Source: Halobacillus halophilus (GTDB lineage Bacteria; Bacillota; Bacilli; Bacillales; Halobacillaceae). Taken from it: a DNA stretch of 64,000 nt. Both the position numbers and the translations under genes were made by a program. The DNA lies in assembly GCF_020171985.1 (NCBI RefSeq), contig NZ_JAIVAL010000014.1, forward strand, positions 62,001-126,000, given 5' to 3'. The notes beneath the pieces were generated by a model. It searched no databases and had not been told where the DNA came from. It worked only from the letters and a program-made list of their open reading frames with translations. Positions 53,501-62,657 of the stretch are shown here, in pieces; positions within the stretch are counted from its first letter, which is position 1; the number at the start of each line of letters is the position of its first letter.

Positions 53501-54238
53501 ATGAACCAGACTATTGAAACGATATTAAACCATCGTTCGATCCGTAAATTTAAAGACATTCCATTAACAGACGAGCAATTAGACACGATGCTTTCAGCTG
53601 CTCAGCAGGCGTCAACTTCCAGCTATATGATGGCTTATAGTATCATCGGAGTAACAGATCCTGAAAAAAAAGAAAAGCTCGCTGAAATTACGGGGCAGAA
53701 ATACGTAAAAGATAATGGACATCTTTTTATTTACTGCGCAGATCTTCACAGACCGGCTATGATGGCATCGGATGAGGAATATGAACAGATGCTTGCTAAT
53801 CTTGAAAACAGTGAGCATTTTCTAGTATCTTCTGTAGACGCTGCATTAGCTGCTCAAAATGCAGCCATTGCTGCAGAATCGATGGATCTCGGAATCTGCT
53901 ATATCGGCAGTATTCGGAATAACTTAAGCCAGGTGGATGAACTGCTTTCCCTGCCGAAGCATGTGATTCCCCTTTTCGGTATGGTGACAGGCGTACCGGA
54001 TCACCAGCCAGAGCGTAAACCTCGCCTGCCGCAAAAAGGTATTTATTTTGAAAATGAATATAAAGACTCTACCCAGGCTGTGGAAACATTTGATGCGCAG
54101 ATTAAAGAATATTATCAATCCAGATCCAGCAATAACCGCATTGATTCCTGGACGGATCAGATGCTTCGTCGCTTTACTACACCTATGAGGATGGACGTCA
54201 CCGATCTTGTACAGAAGAAAGGCTTCAATAAACGATAA
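53501..54238 (+). CDS. NADPH-dependent flavin nitroreductase (NfsA/NfrA type)
   Basis: A 245-aa FMN enzyme. N-terminal FMN-phosphate motif LNHRSIRKFKDIPL (about 10-23), SSYMMAYSIIGVTD (active-site entry), AIAAESMDLGICYIGSIRNN, and the C-terminal RFTTPMRMDVTDLV segment. The pattern of the oxygen-insensitive NfsA/NfrA/FRP subgroup. ATG 53501 has AGGAGG. It is 31 bp upstream of the sirtuin gene, possibly co-transcribed; a relation to NAD(P) metabolism is speculative. Confidence 0.9.
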   Translation: MNQTIETILNHRSIRKFKDIPLTDEQLDTMLSAAQQASTSSYMMAYSIIGVTDPEKKEKLAEITGQKYVKDNGHLFIYCADLHRPAMMASDEEYEQMLANLENSEHFLVSSVDAALAAQNAAIAAESMDLGICYIGSIRNNLSQVDELLSLPKHVIPLFGMVTGVPDHQPERKPRLPQKGIYFENEYKDSTQAVETFDAQIKEYYQSRSSNNRIDSWTDQMLRRFTTPMRMDVTDLVQKKGFNKR

Positions 54239-54269
54239 TCGTTATAATGGAAAACGGAGTGTGATCAAC

Positions 54270-55007
54270 ATGTTGAAAGACCTGGCTTCCAAGCTCAAGA
54301 AAGCAGATTCTATTGTCATTTTGACAGGAGCCGGGGTGTCTACAGCAAGCGGCATCCCTGACTTCCGTTCCAGTGAAGGACTGTGGTCGGAGGATGAAAG
54401 CCGAGAGTATTATATGTCGAGCGATTATTTCTACCACGATCCAGTCGATTTCTGGAACAAATACAAAACCATTTTTCAAATGAAACTGTTAAAGGACTAT
54501 GCACCGAACCCTGTCCATCAATTTATTAAAGAACTTGAATCAGATAAGCAGAAGGTAACGGTTATTACTCAAAACGTCGATGGTCTGCACCTCGCGGCAG
54601 ACAGCACCCATGTAATCGAGTATCATGGGACCTTGAACCAGGCAAGCTGTCCAGCATGCGGAGAGTCCTATTCCCTTGATTATGTAATGAGTACCGAAAC
54701 ACCTCGCTGCCAGAACTGCGGCACCGTCTTAAAACCGGATGTTTTATTATTCGGAGATATGATTACAGCTCATGACGAGGCGGAACAGGCTCTCCAAAAG
54801 GCAGACTTCCTGCTTGTGATGGGAACGTCTCTGATGGTTACCCCTTTCAATCTTCTGCCTCATTATGCGAAGCAGGAAGTTGGAATGGAAGCAGCCTTAA
54901 TTAATAGGGAGCCCACTGTTAAGGACCGGTTGTTTGATTATGTCGTGCATGACGATTTATCGGCATCTGTTGAAAAATTAAGAGAATATCTCTCCTCTAA
55001 TTTTTAA
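54270..55007 (+). CDS. NAD-dependent protein deacylase (sirtuin)
   Basis: A 245-aa class U/III sirtuin. NAD motif ILTGAGVSTASGIPDFRS (about 19-36), TQNVDGLHLAA, catalytic His in IEYHGTLNQ, and a zinc site with two CxxC pairs (SCPAC and CQNC, near 128-152). B. subtilis has one, SrtN. Likely deacetylates acetyl-CoA synthetase and other lysines. ATG 54270 has GGAGTG. A hairpin terminator follows. Confidence 0.93.
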   Translation: MLKDLASKLKKADSIVILTGAGVSTASGIPDFRSSEGLWSEDESREYYMSSDYFYHDPVDFWNKYKTIFQMKLLKDYAPNPVHQFIKELESDKQKVTVITQNVDGLHLAADSTHVIEYHGTLNQASCPACGESYSLDYVMSTETPRCQNCGTVLKPDVLLFGDMITAHDEAEQALQKADFLLVMGTSLMVTPFNLLPHYAKQEVGMEAALINREPTVKDRLFDYVVHDDLSASVEKLREYLSSNF

Positions 55008-55011
55008 AATG

Positions 55012-55047
55012 AAGGCCAGCTCCTATCTCCAAGGTGCTGGCCTTTCT
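55012..55047 (+). terminator. terminator of the sirtuin gene
   Basis: Stem AAGGCCAGC / GCTGGCCTT followed by TCT. Confidence 0.8.
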
Positions 55048-55063
55048 CATGTCATTCTTTAAC

Positions 55064-55135
55064 CGCGTCATCATAAGCAGGAAAATCAAAAGGGATGTGC
55101 TTTTTCGACCCGTTGAATTTCCTGCTTATGACGCG
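55064..55135. other. long hairpin next to repeat copy I
   Basis: CGCGTCAT...AAGCAGGAAA on one side pairs with TTTCCTGCTTATGACGCG on the other; the arms differ only by a three-base insertion (CAT). The loop is about 28 nt. Its CATAAGCAGG/CCTGCTTATG core recalls the CATAAGCCG/CGGCTTATG module of copies A and D. Confidence 0.55.
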
Positions 55136-55231
55136 AGTTTCTGGGCGATGCAGCTAGCCGAAATCGGCCCTCGCAGGACCTTTAAACTAACCCCATATCT
55201 CGAAACGGAGTCTTACAGTAATCGGCCCTAT
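55136..55231. repeat. modular palindromic repeat, copy I (right end only)
   Basis: Right-end module GCAGGACCTTTAAACTAACC then ATATCTCGAAACGGAGTCTT and ACAGTAATCGGCCCTA, nearly identical to copy G's right end. No left tip; the upstream hairpin 55064-55135 may be part of the same element. Confidence 0.7.
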
Positions 55232-55271
55232 GGTGTAATAAGTATTATATAGAATATTTACTAACTATTTA

Positions 55272-55312
55272 TTAAAAACTCACCAGTCCCTGGACGACTG
55301 GTGAGTTTTGCT
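55272..55312 (-). terminator. terminator of the Na+/H+ antiporter
   Basis: Stem AAAACTCACCAGT / ACTGGTGAGTTTT with a 9-nt loop. Confidence 0.85.
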
Positions 55313-55316
55313 GAAG

Positions 55317-56534
55317 CTATGCTTTTGTAATACCTAATCTTTGAATCAACGGTTTCAGGGTCAAGCCCTGAACGATTAAGGAAAACAAGACGACTGAGAA
55401 CGTAAATAGAAGTACTTCTTCCCTTCCATCAAAATCCTGCGGCAGGCTCAGGGCCAGTGCAATGGACAAGCTTCCACGCAGTCCTCCCCAATTTAATAGG
55501 ATTCTTTCTTTAGCACTAAGATCTTTAACCCATCCTGTACTAATATACAAAGCAATCGTTCTTCCTACAAGCACAATGAGGATCGCTGAGATAATCACCA
55601 TCCATTGCCCCGAGAAATCAATATTGCGAATTTCGATGCCCACCATTAAGAAAATCAATGAGTTGGCAAGCAGCGTGATCACGTCCCAGAAGGTGTTGAT
55701 GTTTGTTTTGGTCTCTTTAGACATTCCGATTTTCGCTCCGTAATCTCCGAACATAAATCCAGCTACTACTACTGCTATAACACCGGATGTGTGGAAATGC
55801 TCCGCAATGAAATAACTCCCGAAAAATAATAGAGCGCTGAAGGCAATTTCAAGCGGGTAATCATCAAAGATACGAATGATTTGGGAAAATATATACCCAA
55901 GAATCAAACCGATTAACGCACCGCCTAAAGCGAATTGCAGAAACAGCAGCACACCGCTCCCTAAACCAGCCCATCCCATTTCGATATAAGTGAGCAGGTA
56001 AATACTTGCAATCTTAAATAATACGACCGCTATCCCGTCATTAAACAGCGACTCGCCTTCCATCACAGTAGATAACTTCTGGGGTACACCTAATGATTTA
56101 AAAATTGATAATACACTAATTGGGTCGGTCGCACTCATTAAGGCAGCAAAGGTAAAAGCCACGGCCAGAGGAAGATCAAGCAGGAAGTAAGCCCCTCCTC
56201 CAATCAGCAGCCAGGAAATAAACGTGCCGATAAAAGCAAGTCCGATGACCGGCTTTTTTTGCTGATAGAGGTGATGGAATGGCAGTTTCAATGTGGCATC
56301 ACCTAATAAGATAGGTAAGAATAAAGAAATGACCGTAGCCTGAAAAACCTCCGATTGAGTTATGTAAAATTCGGCTTCTTCAATGATCGGAAACTCCGTT
56401 AAACCTAACACCAGCCCGACTAGAACGAGGGCAATAGAATAAGGCTCCTTTAGTAACTTGGCTATTCCGATTACCGTAACAGAAATAGCAAGTAAAATTA
56501 ATATTTGAATAAAAGCATCGTGGAATTCGTGCAT
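55317..56534 (-). CDS. Na+/H+ antiporter, NhaP/CPA1 family
   Basis: A 405-aa protein with about 12 hydrophobic segments. Landmark residues: the acidic transport motif FAALMSATDPISVLSIFKSL (about 130-149), EGESLFNDGIAVVLFKI, and LLNWGGLRGSLSIALALSL. Exports Na+ (or K+) in exchange for H+, relevant to salt and alkali tolerance. There is no long cytosolic regulatory tail. AGGAGGG precedes ATG 56534. Ion specificity needs experiments. Confidence 0.9.
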   Translation of the reverse strand: MHEFHDAFIQILILLAISVTVIGIAKLLKEPYSIALVLVGLVLGLTEFPIIEEAEFYITQSEVFQATVISLFLPILLGDATLKLPFHHLYQQKKPVIGLAFIGTFISWLLIGGGAYFLLDLPLAVAFTFAALMSATDPISVLSIFKSLGVPQKLSTVMEGESLFNDGIAVVLFKIASIYLLTYIEMGWAGLGSGVLLFLQFALGGALIGLILGYIFSQIIRIFDDYPLEIAFSALLFFGSYFIAEHFHTSGVIAVVVAGFMFGDYGAKIGMSKETKTNINTFWDVITLLANSLIFLMVGIEIRNIDFSGQWMVIISAILIVLVGRTIALYISTGWVKDLSAKERILLNWGGLRGSLSIALALSLPQDFDGREEVLLFTFSVVLFSLIVQGLTLKPLIQRLGITKA

Positions 56535-56793
56535 AGTGGCCCTCCTGATATATTTCTCTATAGTATTGTGTCACAATTTTCCTTTATTTACTATGAACCA
56601 CTTTGAATCGCGCTAAGGTCTGCTTTAGACCGCTATACTTAGCTTATGATTTTCACAGGAACATGGTGGTTTCCTCTGAGCTCTAACGAATTTTGTGAGT
56701 TCATCTATAAATTTCCTACATCCCTATAGTCTAAACCTTTTATTATTACAATCGATCAGCCAATCTTCATAGAGTAATGCCCGGCTCATTACA

Positions 56794-56826
56794 TAAAAAA
56801 AGTGCCGAGACACTCTCGGCACTTTC
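56794..56826 (-). terminator. terminator of gapN
   Basis: Stem AAGTGCCGAG / CTCGGCACTT with adjacent A run on the + side, immediately after the gapN stop. The rest of the 56535-56793 gap shows nothing I can name. Confidence 0.85.
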
Positions 56827-56834
56827 CATCAAAC

Positions 56835-58277
56835 TTACATATTAATAACGGTTACTTTATCACGGACAACAGATTCAAGGCTTTCACGAATACCTTGCAC
56901 GCCTAGACCGGAGCCCTTTACACCTAAGAATGGGAAATGGTCTGGGCCACGTTCAGTTTTAGCATTGAGCTGAACGGTTCCGACCTCCAGTTTCTGAGCA
57001 ATCCCAATGGCTTTATCCATGTCTGTAGAGAAGACGCTTGCCTGCAGTCCATAATCGGATTCATTAGCAAGGCGCACGGCCTCTTCACTGTCCGAGACGC
57101 GGATAATCGGCAGGACAGGACCAAATGGTTCTTCCCAGGCGATTTTCATATCAGAGGTAACGTGATCGAGCAGGGTAGGATAAACGAGGTTCCCTTCACG
57201 CTTGTCCCCTGTAACGACTGTCGCGCCTTTTTCTTTAGCGTCATCTATAAGGCTTTGTACATAATCAGCGCTTTTATCATTAATCAAAGGTGTTACCGTG
57301 GCATCATCTTCCGGCATGCCAACTGAAAGCCCTTCGACTTGAGCCGTAATCTTCTTAACCAGATCATCAGCTTTTTCGTTCTGAACAAGGACACGTTTGA
57401 TCGCTGTGCAACGCTGTCCAGAATAGCTGTAGGCTCCTGCTACGATTTCTTTCGCGGCTTTGTCCAGATCAGCATCTTCAAGAACAATCGCAGGGTCTTT
57501 ACCGCCTAACTCAAGTACTAACGGTATCATAGAAGATAGATTGGCAATGTGACGCCCGGTTGCTGTACCGCCTGTAAAGGTAATCATGTCTACTTCGGGA
57601 TGCTGGACAAGGAAATCACCAATAACAGAACCTCTTCCCGTTGCTACTGTAACAAGATTACTTGGCAGACCAGCATCAATGAGAGCCTCGATTAATTTAA
57701 TTCCGCTGATGGCTCCTTGAGTGGCCGGCTTAAAGATGACACTATTTCCCTGCATTAAGGCCGGCGCAATTTTAGATGCGGAAAGGTTAACAGGATAGTT
57801 GAAAGGGCCAATAGCCAGAATCGTGCCTCGAGGTGTTTTCTCTGCGAGACCGATTTTATTAGGGTTCCCGCCCTTAAAACCGTCCCCGCGTTTTACACTG
57901 CCGTCTAACCGGAAGGCCTCTTCTACGGTATAGCGGATATATTCAGCGGTACGGGATACTTCTGAAACAGCTGAGCTGCGTTTCTTAGCCACTTCGAGCA
58001 TAATAGATTCGCCAATTTCTTCTTTGCGCTCTTCAAGAATTTCTGCCCATTTTTTCAGAATTTCTCCGCGTTCCTGAATCGACTTTTCTGCCCAGCTGGA
58101 TTGAGCCCCTACGGTCTTTTTGATGGACGCCTCAAGCTCTTCCTGAGAAAGAGATGGAACCTGTCCAATCGTTTCTCCATTGTGAGGGGACGAAATCTCA
58201 ACGCTTTTTCCAGATTCGCTTACATTCCATTCCCCATGAATTAATGTTTTTACGCTTTGTTCTGTTTTAATTGTCAT
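56835..58277 (-). CDS. gapN: NADP-dependent non-phosphorylating glyceraldehyde-3-phosphate dehydrogenase
   Basis: Oxidises glyceraldehyde-3-phosphate directly to 3-phosphoglycerate, making NADPH and bypassing one ATP step. 480 aa, aldehyde dehydrogenase superfamily. Motifs: ELGGKDPAIVLEDADLD (catalytic Glu) and YSGQRCTAIKRVLVQ (catalytic Cys with the Arg typical of GapN), plus GPFNYPVNLSASKIAPAL. The RCTAIKR context separates it from betaine/other aldehyde dehydrogenases. GGGAGGAG lies ahead of ATG 58277. Long leader with a promoter and a cre-like site far upstream. Confidence 0.9.
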   Translation of the reverse strand: MTIKTEQSVKTLIHGEWNVSESGKSVEISSPHNGETIGQVPSLSQEELEASIKKTVGAQSSWAEKSIQERGEILKKWAEILEERKEEIGESIMLEVAKKRSSAVSEVSRTAEYIRYTVEEAFRLDGSVKRGDGFKGGNPNKIGLAEKTPRGTILAIGPFNYPVNLSASKIAPALMQGNSVIFKPATQGAISGIKLIEALIDAGLPSNLVTVATGRGSVIGDFLVQHPEVDMITFTGGTATGRHIANLSSMIPLVLELGGKDPAIVLEDADLDKAAKEIVAGAYSYSGQRCTAIKRVLVQNEKADDLVKKITAQVEGLSVGMPEDDATVTPLINDKSADYVQSLIDDAKEKGATVVTGDKREGNLVYPTLLDHVTSDMKIAWEEPFGPVLPIIRVSDSEEAVRLANESDYGLQASVFSTDMDKAIGIAQKLEVGTVQLNAKTERGPDHFPFLGVKGSGLGVQGIRESLESVVRDKVTVINM

Positions 58278-58587
58278 GATTGTACTCCTCCCAATAAATC
58301 ACAAACGAACCCATCTTCCTGTGAATGAACGTTTGAGTCGTTCTTATTATTACTCCTGGTGTTTCTTTGGAGTGAATATTGTTCTCGTGGTCTTGCTTTT
58401 TGCATGCAGCTGGAATCCAAAATACTCAAGTTTCCACACTTAAATATCCTAATATTCTGAATTTTTAGCCTTCATATGGGAACGATTCCAACTACATAGC
58501 TATCCTTGTAACTTTTCAACAAGTACGTTTCCCTTTAACTTTTTCAAGTTCACGCTTTAACGTGATCATGTACTCGCTGTTTTTATT

Positions 58588-58616
58588 ACTATAAGAGTTC
58601 TGACTTTTTTTATCAA
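58588..58616 (-). promoter_or_regulatory. putative promoter of gapN
   Basis: On the minus strand TTGATA (58611-58616), 17-base spacer, TATAGT (58588-58593); one mismatch in each hexamer. It predicts a leader of about 300 nt. Confidence 0.55.
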
Positions 58617-58648
58617 GTGTTCAGACTCCTGATTTCATGGGATTTATC

Positions 58649-58664
58649 AAGGAAGCGTTTTCAT
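58649..58664. promoter_or_regulatory. cre-like (CcpA) site upstream of gapN promoter
   Basis: AAGGAAGCGTTTTCAT fits the cre consensus WTGNNARCGNWWWCAW with one mismatch (A for T at the second position). It lies 32 bp upstream of the -35 hexamer, a position compatible with activation. Confidence 0.45.
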
Positions 58665-58687
58665 TAAGCGGGGTGAAAAAGAGCGTA

Positions 58688-58737
58688 GAAAAGCTCAGGC
58701 TCTAGGGAAGTATCCCTTTGAACGCCTGAGCTTTTTA
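58688..58737 (-). terminator. terminator of the 55-aa gene
   Basis: Stem AAAAGCTCAGGC / GCCTGAGCTTTT with an AGGGA/TCCCT inner helix, then T run. Confidence 0.85.
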
Positions 58738-58759
58738 AACCAATAATTTTTTTATAATT

Positions 58760-58927
58760 TTATTGTTTTAATTTAGGGTTTTCTTGTTTAGCCTGCTCTA
58801 CTCGAGGTTTACGATATCCTCCAGCAATGTCTGCCTGTTTAAATTCTTTTGCATAGGCTACTTCCTGAGCATCTGAAAGTTTAAACCCACTTCCACCGAT
58901 TGGTTGATACTGTGAATTACGTGCCAT
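58760..58927 (-). CDS. small protein, YfhE-like (55 aa)
   Basis: MARNSQYQPIGGSGFKLSDA then QEVAYAKEFKQADIAGGYRK. The AQEVxYxKEFKxADxAxxY core resembles the YfhE family of Bacillaceae small proteins, by memory and not checked. Hydrophilic, basic tail. AAAGGA lies 10 nt ahead of ATG 58927. Single gene with its own terminator; role unknown. Confidence 0.55.
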   Translation of the reverse strand: MARNSQYQPIGGSGFKLSDAQEVAYAKEFKQADIAGGYRKPRVEQAKQENPKLKQ

Positions 58928-59030
58928 TTTGTACTCATCCTTTCTCTAGAAACTGGGTTACATATAGAGGTTACCCTGCTTCAAAAAGGAATAAACATAC
59001 GTTTTTATAAAGATGCTGAGGAGTGGTCGT

Positions 59031-59315
59031 CTAAATAAAATTCCATTTATTTACTTCTCTTGAGTCTAAAAGGTCCTCTGTATTTTCACGATAGGTTTTA
59101 TAATGGGCAGTCTCAATGTGGCTCTGTACAGCATCGCTGTCTTTCCAAACCTCGTATAGGAAAATAGTAGTTGATTCGATGGATTGATGAAGGTCATATT
59201 GAATACATCCTTCTTCTTCCCTAGAAGCCTCTTTTACCTTTTCCAGTTCATCAAGCAACCTATCTTTATAACCGTCCTTTGGTTTAAATATGGCTGTGAC
59301 CGCTAATTTAGCCAA
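59031..59315 (-). CDS. antibiotic biosynthesis monooxygenase (ABM) domain protein
   Basis: A 94-aa protein starting at TTG 59315 (GGAGGAG 6 nt upstream); the longer frame to 59489 has no site and a cysteine-rich, unlikely N-terminus. ABM fold: VTAIFKPKDGYKDRLLDELE, EGCIQYDLHQS, FLYEVWKDSDAVQSHIETAHY. YgiN-type quinol monooxygenases and small heme or aldehyde-handling enzymes share this domain. Divergent from the DJ-1/PfpI gene, possibly in the same oxidative/electrophile response. Confidence 0.8.
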   Translation of the reverse strand: MAKLAVTAIFKPKDGYKDRLLDELEKVKEASREEEGCIQYDLHQSIESTTIFLYEVWKDSDAVQSHIETAHYKTYRENTEDLLDSREVNKWNFI

Positions 59316-59491
59316 ATAAATCTCCTCCTTCCGTTCTTTAACTTTACCACTAGTCTGCTTCTTCTTACACGCATTTGCACTTAGGTTATGTGAGCAAACT
59401 ATTTCGCTTTTTTCTTGGCGCGTGGTAAAACAATAGGAGTAATACGAAATAATCAACAAACAATAAAATGCAGAACAGGAGGCAGACAATC

Positions 59492-60160
59492 ATGAGCTCG
59501 AAACAAGTATTAATGGTCGTAACCAATCACAGAAAAATTACCGAGGACTATGAGACTGGCCTATGGCTGGAAGAATTCGCAGTTCCTTATAATGCCTTTA
59601 AGGCGCAAGGCTATGATGTGAAAGTAACCAGTATACAAGGTGGAGAAGTGCCTCTTGACCCAAACAGTATTCCCGAAGAAGAAGTTCCGGAATGGCAAGA
59701 GGCTCAGGAAGAACTTAAAAATACCGCTAAGCTCTCTAAAGAGGACGCGGAGGGATTTGACGGAATTTTCCTCCCGGGTGGACATGGAACCATGTTCGAT
59801 TTTCCTGATAATGATACGCTTCAATATGTGCTGCAGCAGCATGCAGAACAGGATAACATTATCGGTTCGGTCTGCCATGGACCAAGCGGACTGGTCAATG
59901 CCACTTATAAAGATCAGACGCCAATCGTTCAGGGTAAAGCGGTCGCTGCGTTTACAGATTCGGAAGAAATTGGAATGGAGCTCGATCTTTTTATGCCTTT
60001 CATGCTTGAAACAAAGCTTCGTGACCTAGGAGCCCATTTCTCTAAAGGGGAAGATTGGACTTCTCATGCCGTACGAGATGGTAATTTGATCACTGGCCAA
60101 AATCCAATGTCAAGCGAACGCGCCGCTGAATTGATGGTTGGAGCTCTAGAAGAAAAATAA
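59492..60160 (+). CDS. DJ-1/PfpI family protein (HchA-like, type 1 amidotransferase fold)
   Basis: A 222-aa protein with the nucleophile elbow GSVCHGPSGLV (Cys near 134), the preceding Glu/His environment IFLPGGHGTMFDFPDN, and AFTDSEEIGMELDLFMPFML typical of Hsp31/YDR533C-like members. Family activities include glyoxalase III and deglycase-like repair; which applies is unknown. ATG 59492 has AGGAGG. The gene ends at a 28-bp perfect palindrome that serves as terminator. Confidence 0.87.
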   Translation: MSSKQVLMVVTNHRKITEDYETGLWLEEFAVPYNAFKAQGYDVKVTSIQGGEVPLDPNSIPEEEVPEWQEAQEELKNTAKLSKEDAEGFDGIFLPGGHGTMFDFPDNDTLQYVLQQHAEQDNIIGSVCHGPSGLVNATYKDQTPIVQGKAVAAFTDSEEIGMELDLFMPFMLETKLRDLGAHFSKGEDWTSHAVRDGNLITGQNPMSSERAAELMVGALEEK

Positions 60161-60176
60161 AGCAGTCACAAAGTTT

Positions 60177-60207
60177 AGCTCTTCTCCTGATCAGGAGAAG
60201 AGCTTTT
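60177..60207 (+). terminator. terminator of the DJ-1/PfpI gene
   Basis: Perfect 28-bp palindrome AGCTCTTCTCCTGA/TCAGGAGAAGAGCT followed by TTTTAT. Confidence 0.88.
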
Positions 60208-60275
60208 ATATCAATACAACGATCTTTTCAACCGAAATCTCTACCGGTTTGAGCATATCTCTCTGGTCTTGTGTG

Positions 60276-62657
60276 CTACGGGGTTAAAGTCAGCTCCCGC
60301 CCTTCATACCCCTCTGTCTTTGTTAGATGATATTCCCCATCCACCCAGTCTTCCAGTTGATCGTGGTACCATTCACTTCTAAAATGACCAGACTGTCCTG
60401 GTCCTACCAGGTGATAGGCTTCTTTCATATTCTCAAGGTCCAGTACAAACCGCCAGGAAGCTCCGTGATTAACCAGTCCTTTACTATTAAATCCAGCAGC
60501 TCTCACTGTGACCCGGCTGCCGCTCACCGGAAGAGGCTCGCCTGGGTTAAAGAACCGCTCCAACATTTGAATGTTGGACAGAGGATGAGTGAATTCAACA
60601 GCATGGCCTGCTCCCCACGTCCAGTCTTCCTGAGCTTCCCCATATTCCTTGGTTAACTCTGTCATGGTCTTTTGATAGGCAGCTGTAACCACCTCGGAAA
60701 TACCTCCGTTTTTATCTATCCAAACTGAAGATCCGCCATCCTGAACTTTACGCAGTAATTCATCGGTGGTCTGCCCGGCTCCATGGAATAAATCAAGCAT
60801 TTCTTTCGGAATCGCTTCGTGGTATAACTCTTCCTGAATATTTGCCATCCACGTGTGAAAAATAAGCGGCTGAGCGAGATCTTTCTGGTCCTCATAGTTC
60901 CATTCCTGCATGAGTTTAAAAGCTCCTGTTTCGGCTTCAGAAAGAGCTTCCTTGTTTGTAACCTCAAGTAAATAAGGCACAAACTCTTGAGCTTGTAAAT
61001 TCTTCACGTCCATTTGCATATCCATCACTTTCTCTGAGGTTAACGGTTCCTTTTCTTCCAGCATATCGATAATACGCTGATAGCGATAAGGCTGGGCCCA
61101 GTTATGACTGATATGATATGGGTAGTTGTCGTCCGTAATCTTATTATTAGCTGTAGCTACATACCCTTTGTCAGGATTTACGGTTTTCGGCAGCTCCTCA
61201 AAAGGAATATACCCCTGCCACAGGTCTTCCTCTTCCCAGCCTCTCATGGGCAGTAAAGCATCGTCTGCATTTTTATAGATAGGAATTCTTCCATTTGCTT
61301 TATAAGCAATCGTCCCATCCTCGGAAGCAAAAACAAAATTCTGAGCCGGCGCCAGGAATTTTTCCAGCCCTTTTTCGAACTCGTTCCAGTTTTCCGCTCG
61401 ATTAATTTCCAGTATAGCTTCCAGTTCAGTGGTAGGGTCCAGAGCTGTCCACCTGAGCGATAAAACAACGTCGTCACCGCTTTGTTCGGCGAACTCACTA
61501 ATGACCGGTCCATGTCTGGTTTCCACAACTTCATAGTCCAGGGTTTCCTGGTCTTTAACACGAATAGGTTCTTTGATCACCTCAGCCTGCTCCCATTCGT
61601 CTTCAAATAGAAACTGGCTGCTATTTTCGGGGTTCCTTTTCTCTAAGTAAAGCTGCTGAACATCAGGACCGACATTGGTTACTCCCCAGGCAATCTGGTT
61701 GTTATGTCCTAAAATAATTCCTGGGATACCTGCAAAAATGACTCCGGATACGTTGTAGTCCGGGGCATTTAACTGCATTTGATACCAAATCGACGGAGTA
61801 GCGAGACCAAGATGGGGATCATCCGCAAGTATCGGGGCTCCTGATTCGGTCAAATCCCCGCTCACGACCCAGTTATTACTGCCGTTGAATTCATGCGGAA
61901 TTACGACATCTTTAAAACTGGCCGCTACATCCACTTTTTCAGTTTCATCCAGGACTTTTGGAGCTTCTTCCGGATAAACAGGGAACAATTCCATAGCCTG
62001 TTCTTCTGAAAACTCATTGGTAACATAATAATTAAAAGCCTGACGTTCCCAGTGCCCGCCTAAGTCAAAGGCCATGTATTTTCCTATTGTTAACGAATCC
62101 ACCGGTTTCCACGGATCTGGAGAAAAACCCATTAACGCAAATTCAGGAGGCAGCCGGTTCCCTTCCTCCGCCTCTTCTATATATGCGTTCACACCTTCAG
62201 CAAAGGCTTCAAGGCTTTCGACAGCTTCATCGGAATAAGCCGAGAGTGATGCTTCGGCTGCTCTTCTTAACCCAAGTGTTCGAAAATATTTATCCTGTTC
62301 GATGGTGGCTTCCCCGACTACTTCACTCAATGTTCCTGAAGCCTGCCTCCTGGCCAGTTCCATTTGAAACAAACGGTCCTGAGCCTGGACGTACCCTTGA
62401 GCTATAAATAGATCACGAGTCGAATCTGCCGTAATATGAGGTACTCCCTGTTCATCACGCACCACTTCTACTGCACTGCTGAGCGATTCCAACTGAACTT
62501 CTCCACTTACTTCCGGTAAGCTGCGACTTGTGTAAACGCTTACAAAAATAACGACACCTGCGACCATTGCCATTAAAATCATTCCCAGTATAAAAACGAC
62601 TTTTTTCCATCTTTTTTTTGGCTTTGGTTCTGTATATGTACGTTTGACCGTCTCCAT
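60276..62657 (-). CDS. penicillin acylase family Ntn hydrolase
   Basis: A 793-aa membrane-anchored precursor: one N-terminal hydrophobic segment (about 19-42) and an extracellular Ntn-hydrolase. Auto-cleavage is expected before Ser260 in EFNGSNNWVVSG, giving alpha and beta chains; the Ser is the nucleophile. Beta-chain Asn motifs are seen in DDPHLGLATPSIWYQM. It may hydrolyse acyl-homoserine lactones, penicillins or other N-acyl compounds; the natural substrate is unknown. ATG 62657 has GGGGAG; an in-frame ATG at 62678 lacks a site. Monocistronic. Confidence 0.92.
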   Translation of the reverse strand: METVKRTYTEPKPKKRWKKVVFILGMILMAMVAGVVIFVSVYTSRSLPEVSGEVQLESLSSAVEVVRDEQGVPHITADSTRDLFIAQGYVQAQDRLFQMELARRQASGTLSEVVGEATIEQDKYFRTLGLRRAAEASLSAYSDEAVESLEAFAEGVNAYIEEAEEGNRLPPEFALMGFSPDPWKPVDSLTIGKYMAFDLGGHWERQAFNYYVTNEFSEEQAMELFPVYPEEAPKVLDETEKVDVAASFKDVVIPHEFNGSNNWVVSGDLTESGAPILADDPHLGLATPSIWYQMQLNAPDYNVSGVIFAGIPGIILGHNNQIAWGVTNVGPDVQQLYLEKRNPENSSQFLFEDEWEQAEVIKEPIRVKDQETLDYEVVETRHGPVISEFAEQSGDDVVLSLRWTALDPTTELEAILEINRAENWNEFEKGLEKFLAPAQNFVFASEDGTIAYKANGRIPIYKNADDALLPMRGWEEEDLWQGYIPFEELPKTVNPDKGYVATANNKITDDNYPYHISHNWAQPYRYQRIIDMLEEKEPLTSEKVMDMQMDVKNLQAQEFVPYLLEVTNKEALSEAETGAFKLMQEWNYEDQKDLAQPLIFHTWMANIQEELYHEAIPKEMLDLFHGAGQTTDELLRKVQDGGSSVWIDKNGGISEVVTAAYQKTMTELTKEYGEAQEDWTWGAGHAVEFTHPLSNIQMLERFFNPGEPLPVSGSRVTVRAAGFNSKGLVNHGASWRFVLDLENMKEAYHLVGPGQSGHFRSEWYHDQLEDWVDGEYHLTKTEGYEGRELTLTP

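Noticed and set aside
56835-58277. The aldehyde dehydrogenase as the missing carotenoid aldehyde dehydrogenase
   Set aside because: Its catalytic-cysteine context (GQRCTAIKR) is that of GapN and it is 28 kb from the crt genes.
59031-59489. 152-aa form of the ABM-domain protein
   Set aside because: The N-terminal 58 residues overlap the divergent promoter, are Cys/Ser/Tyr-rich and lack a ribosome binding site; TTG 59315 is well placed.
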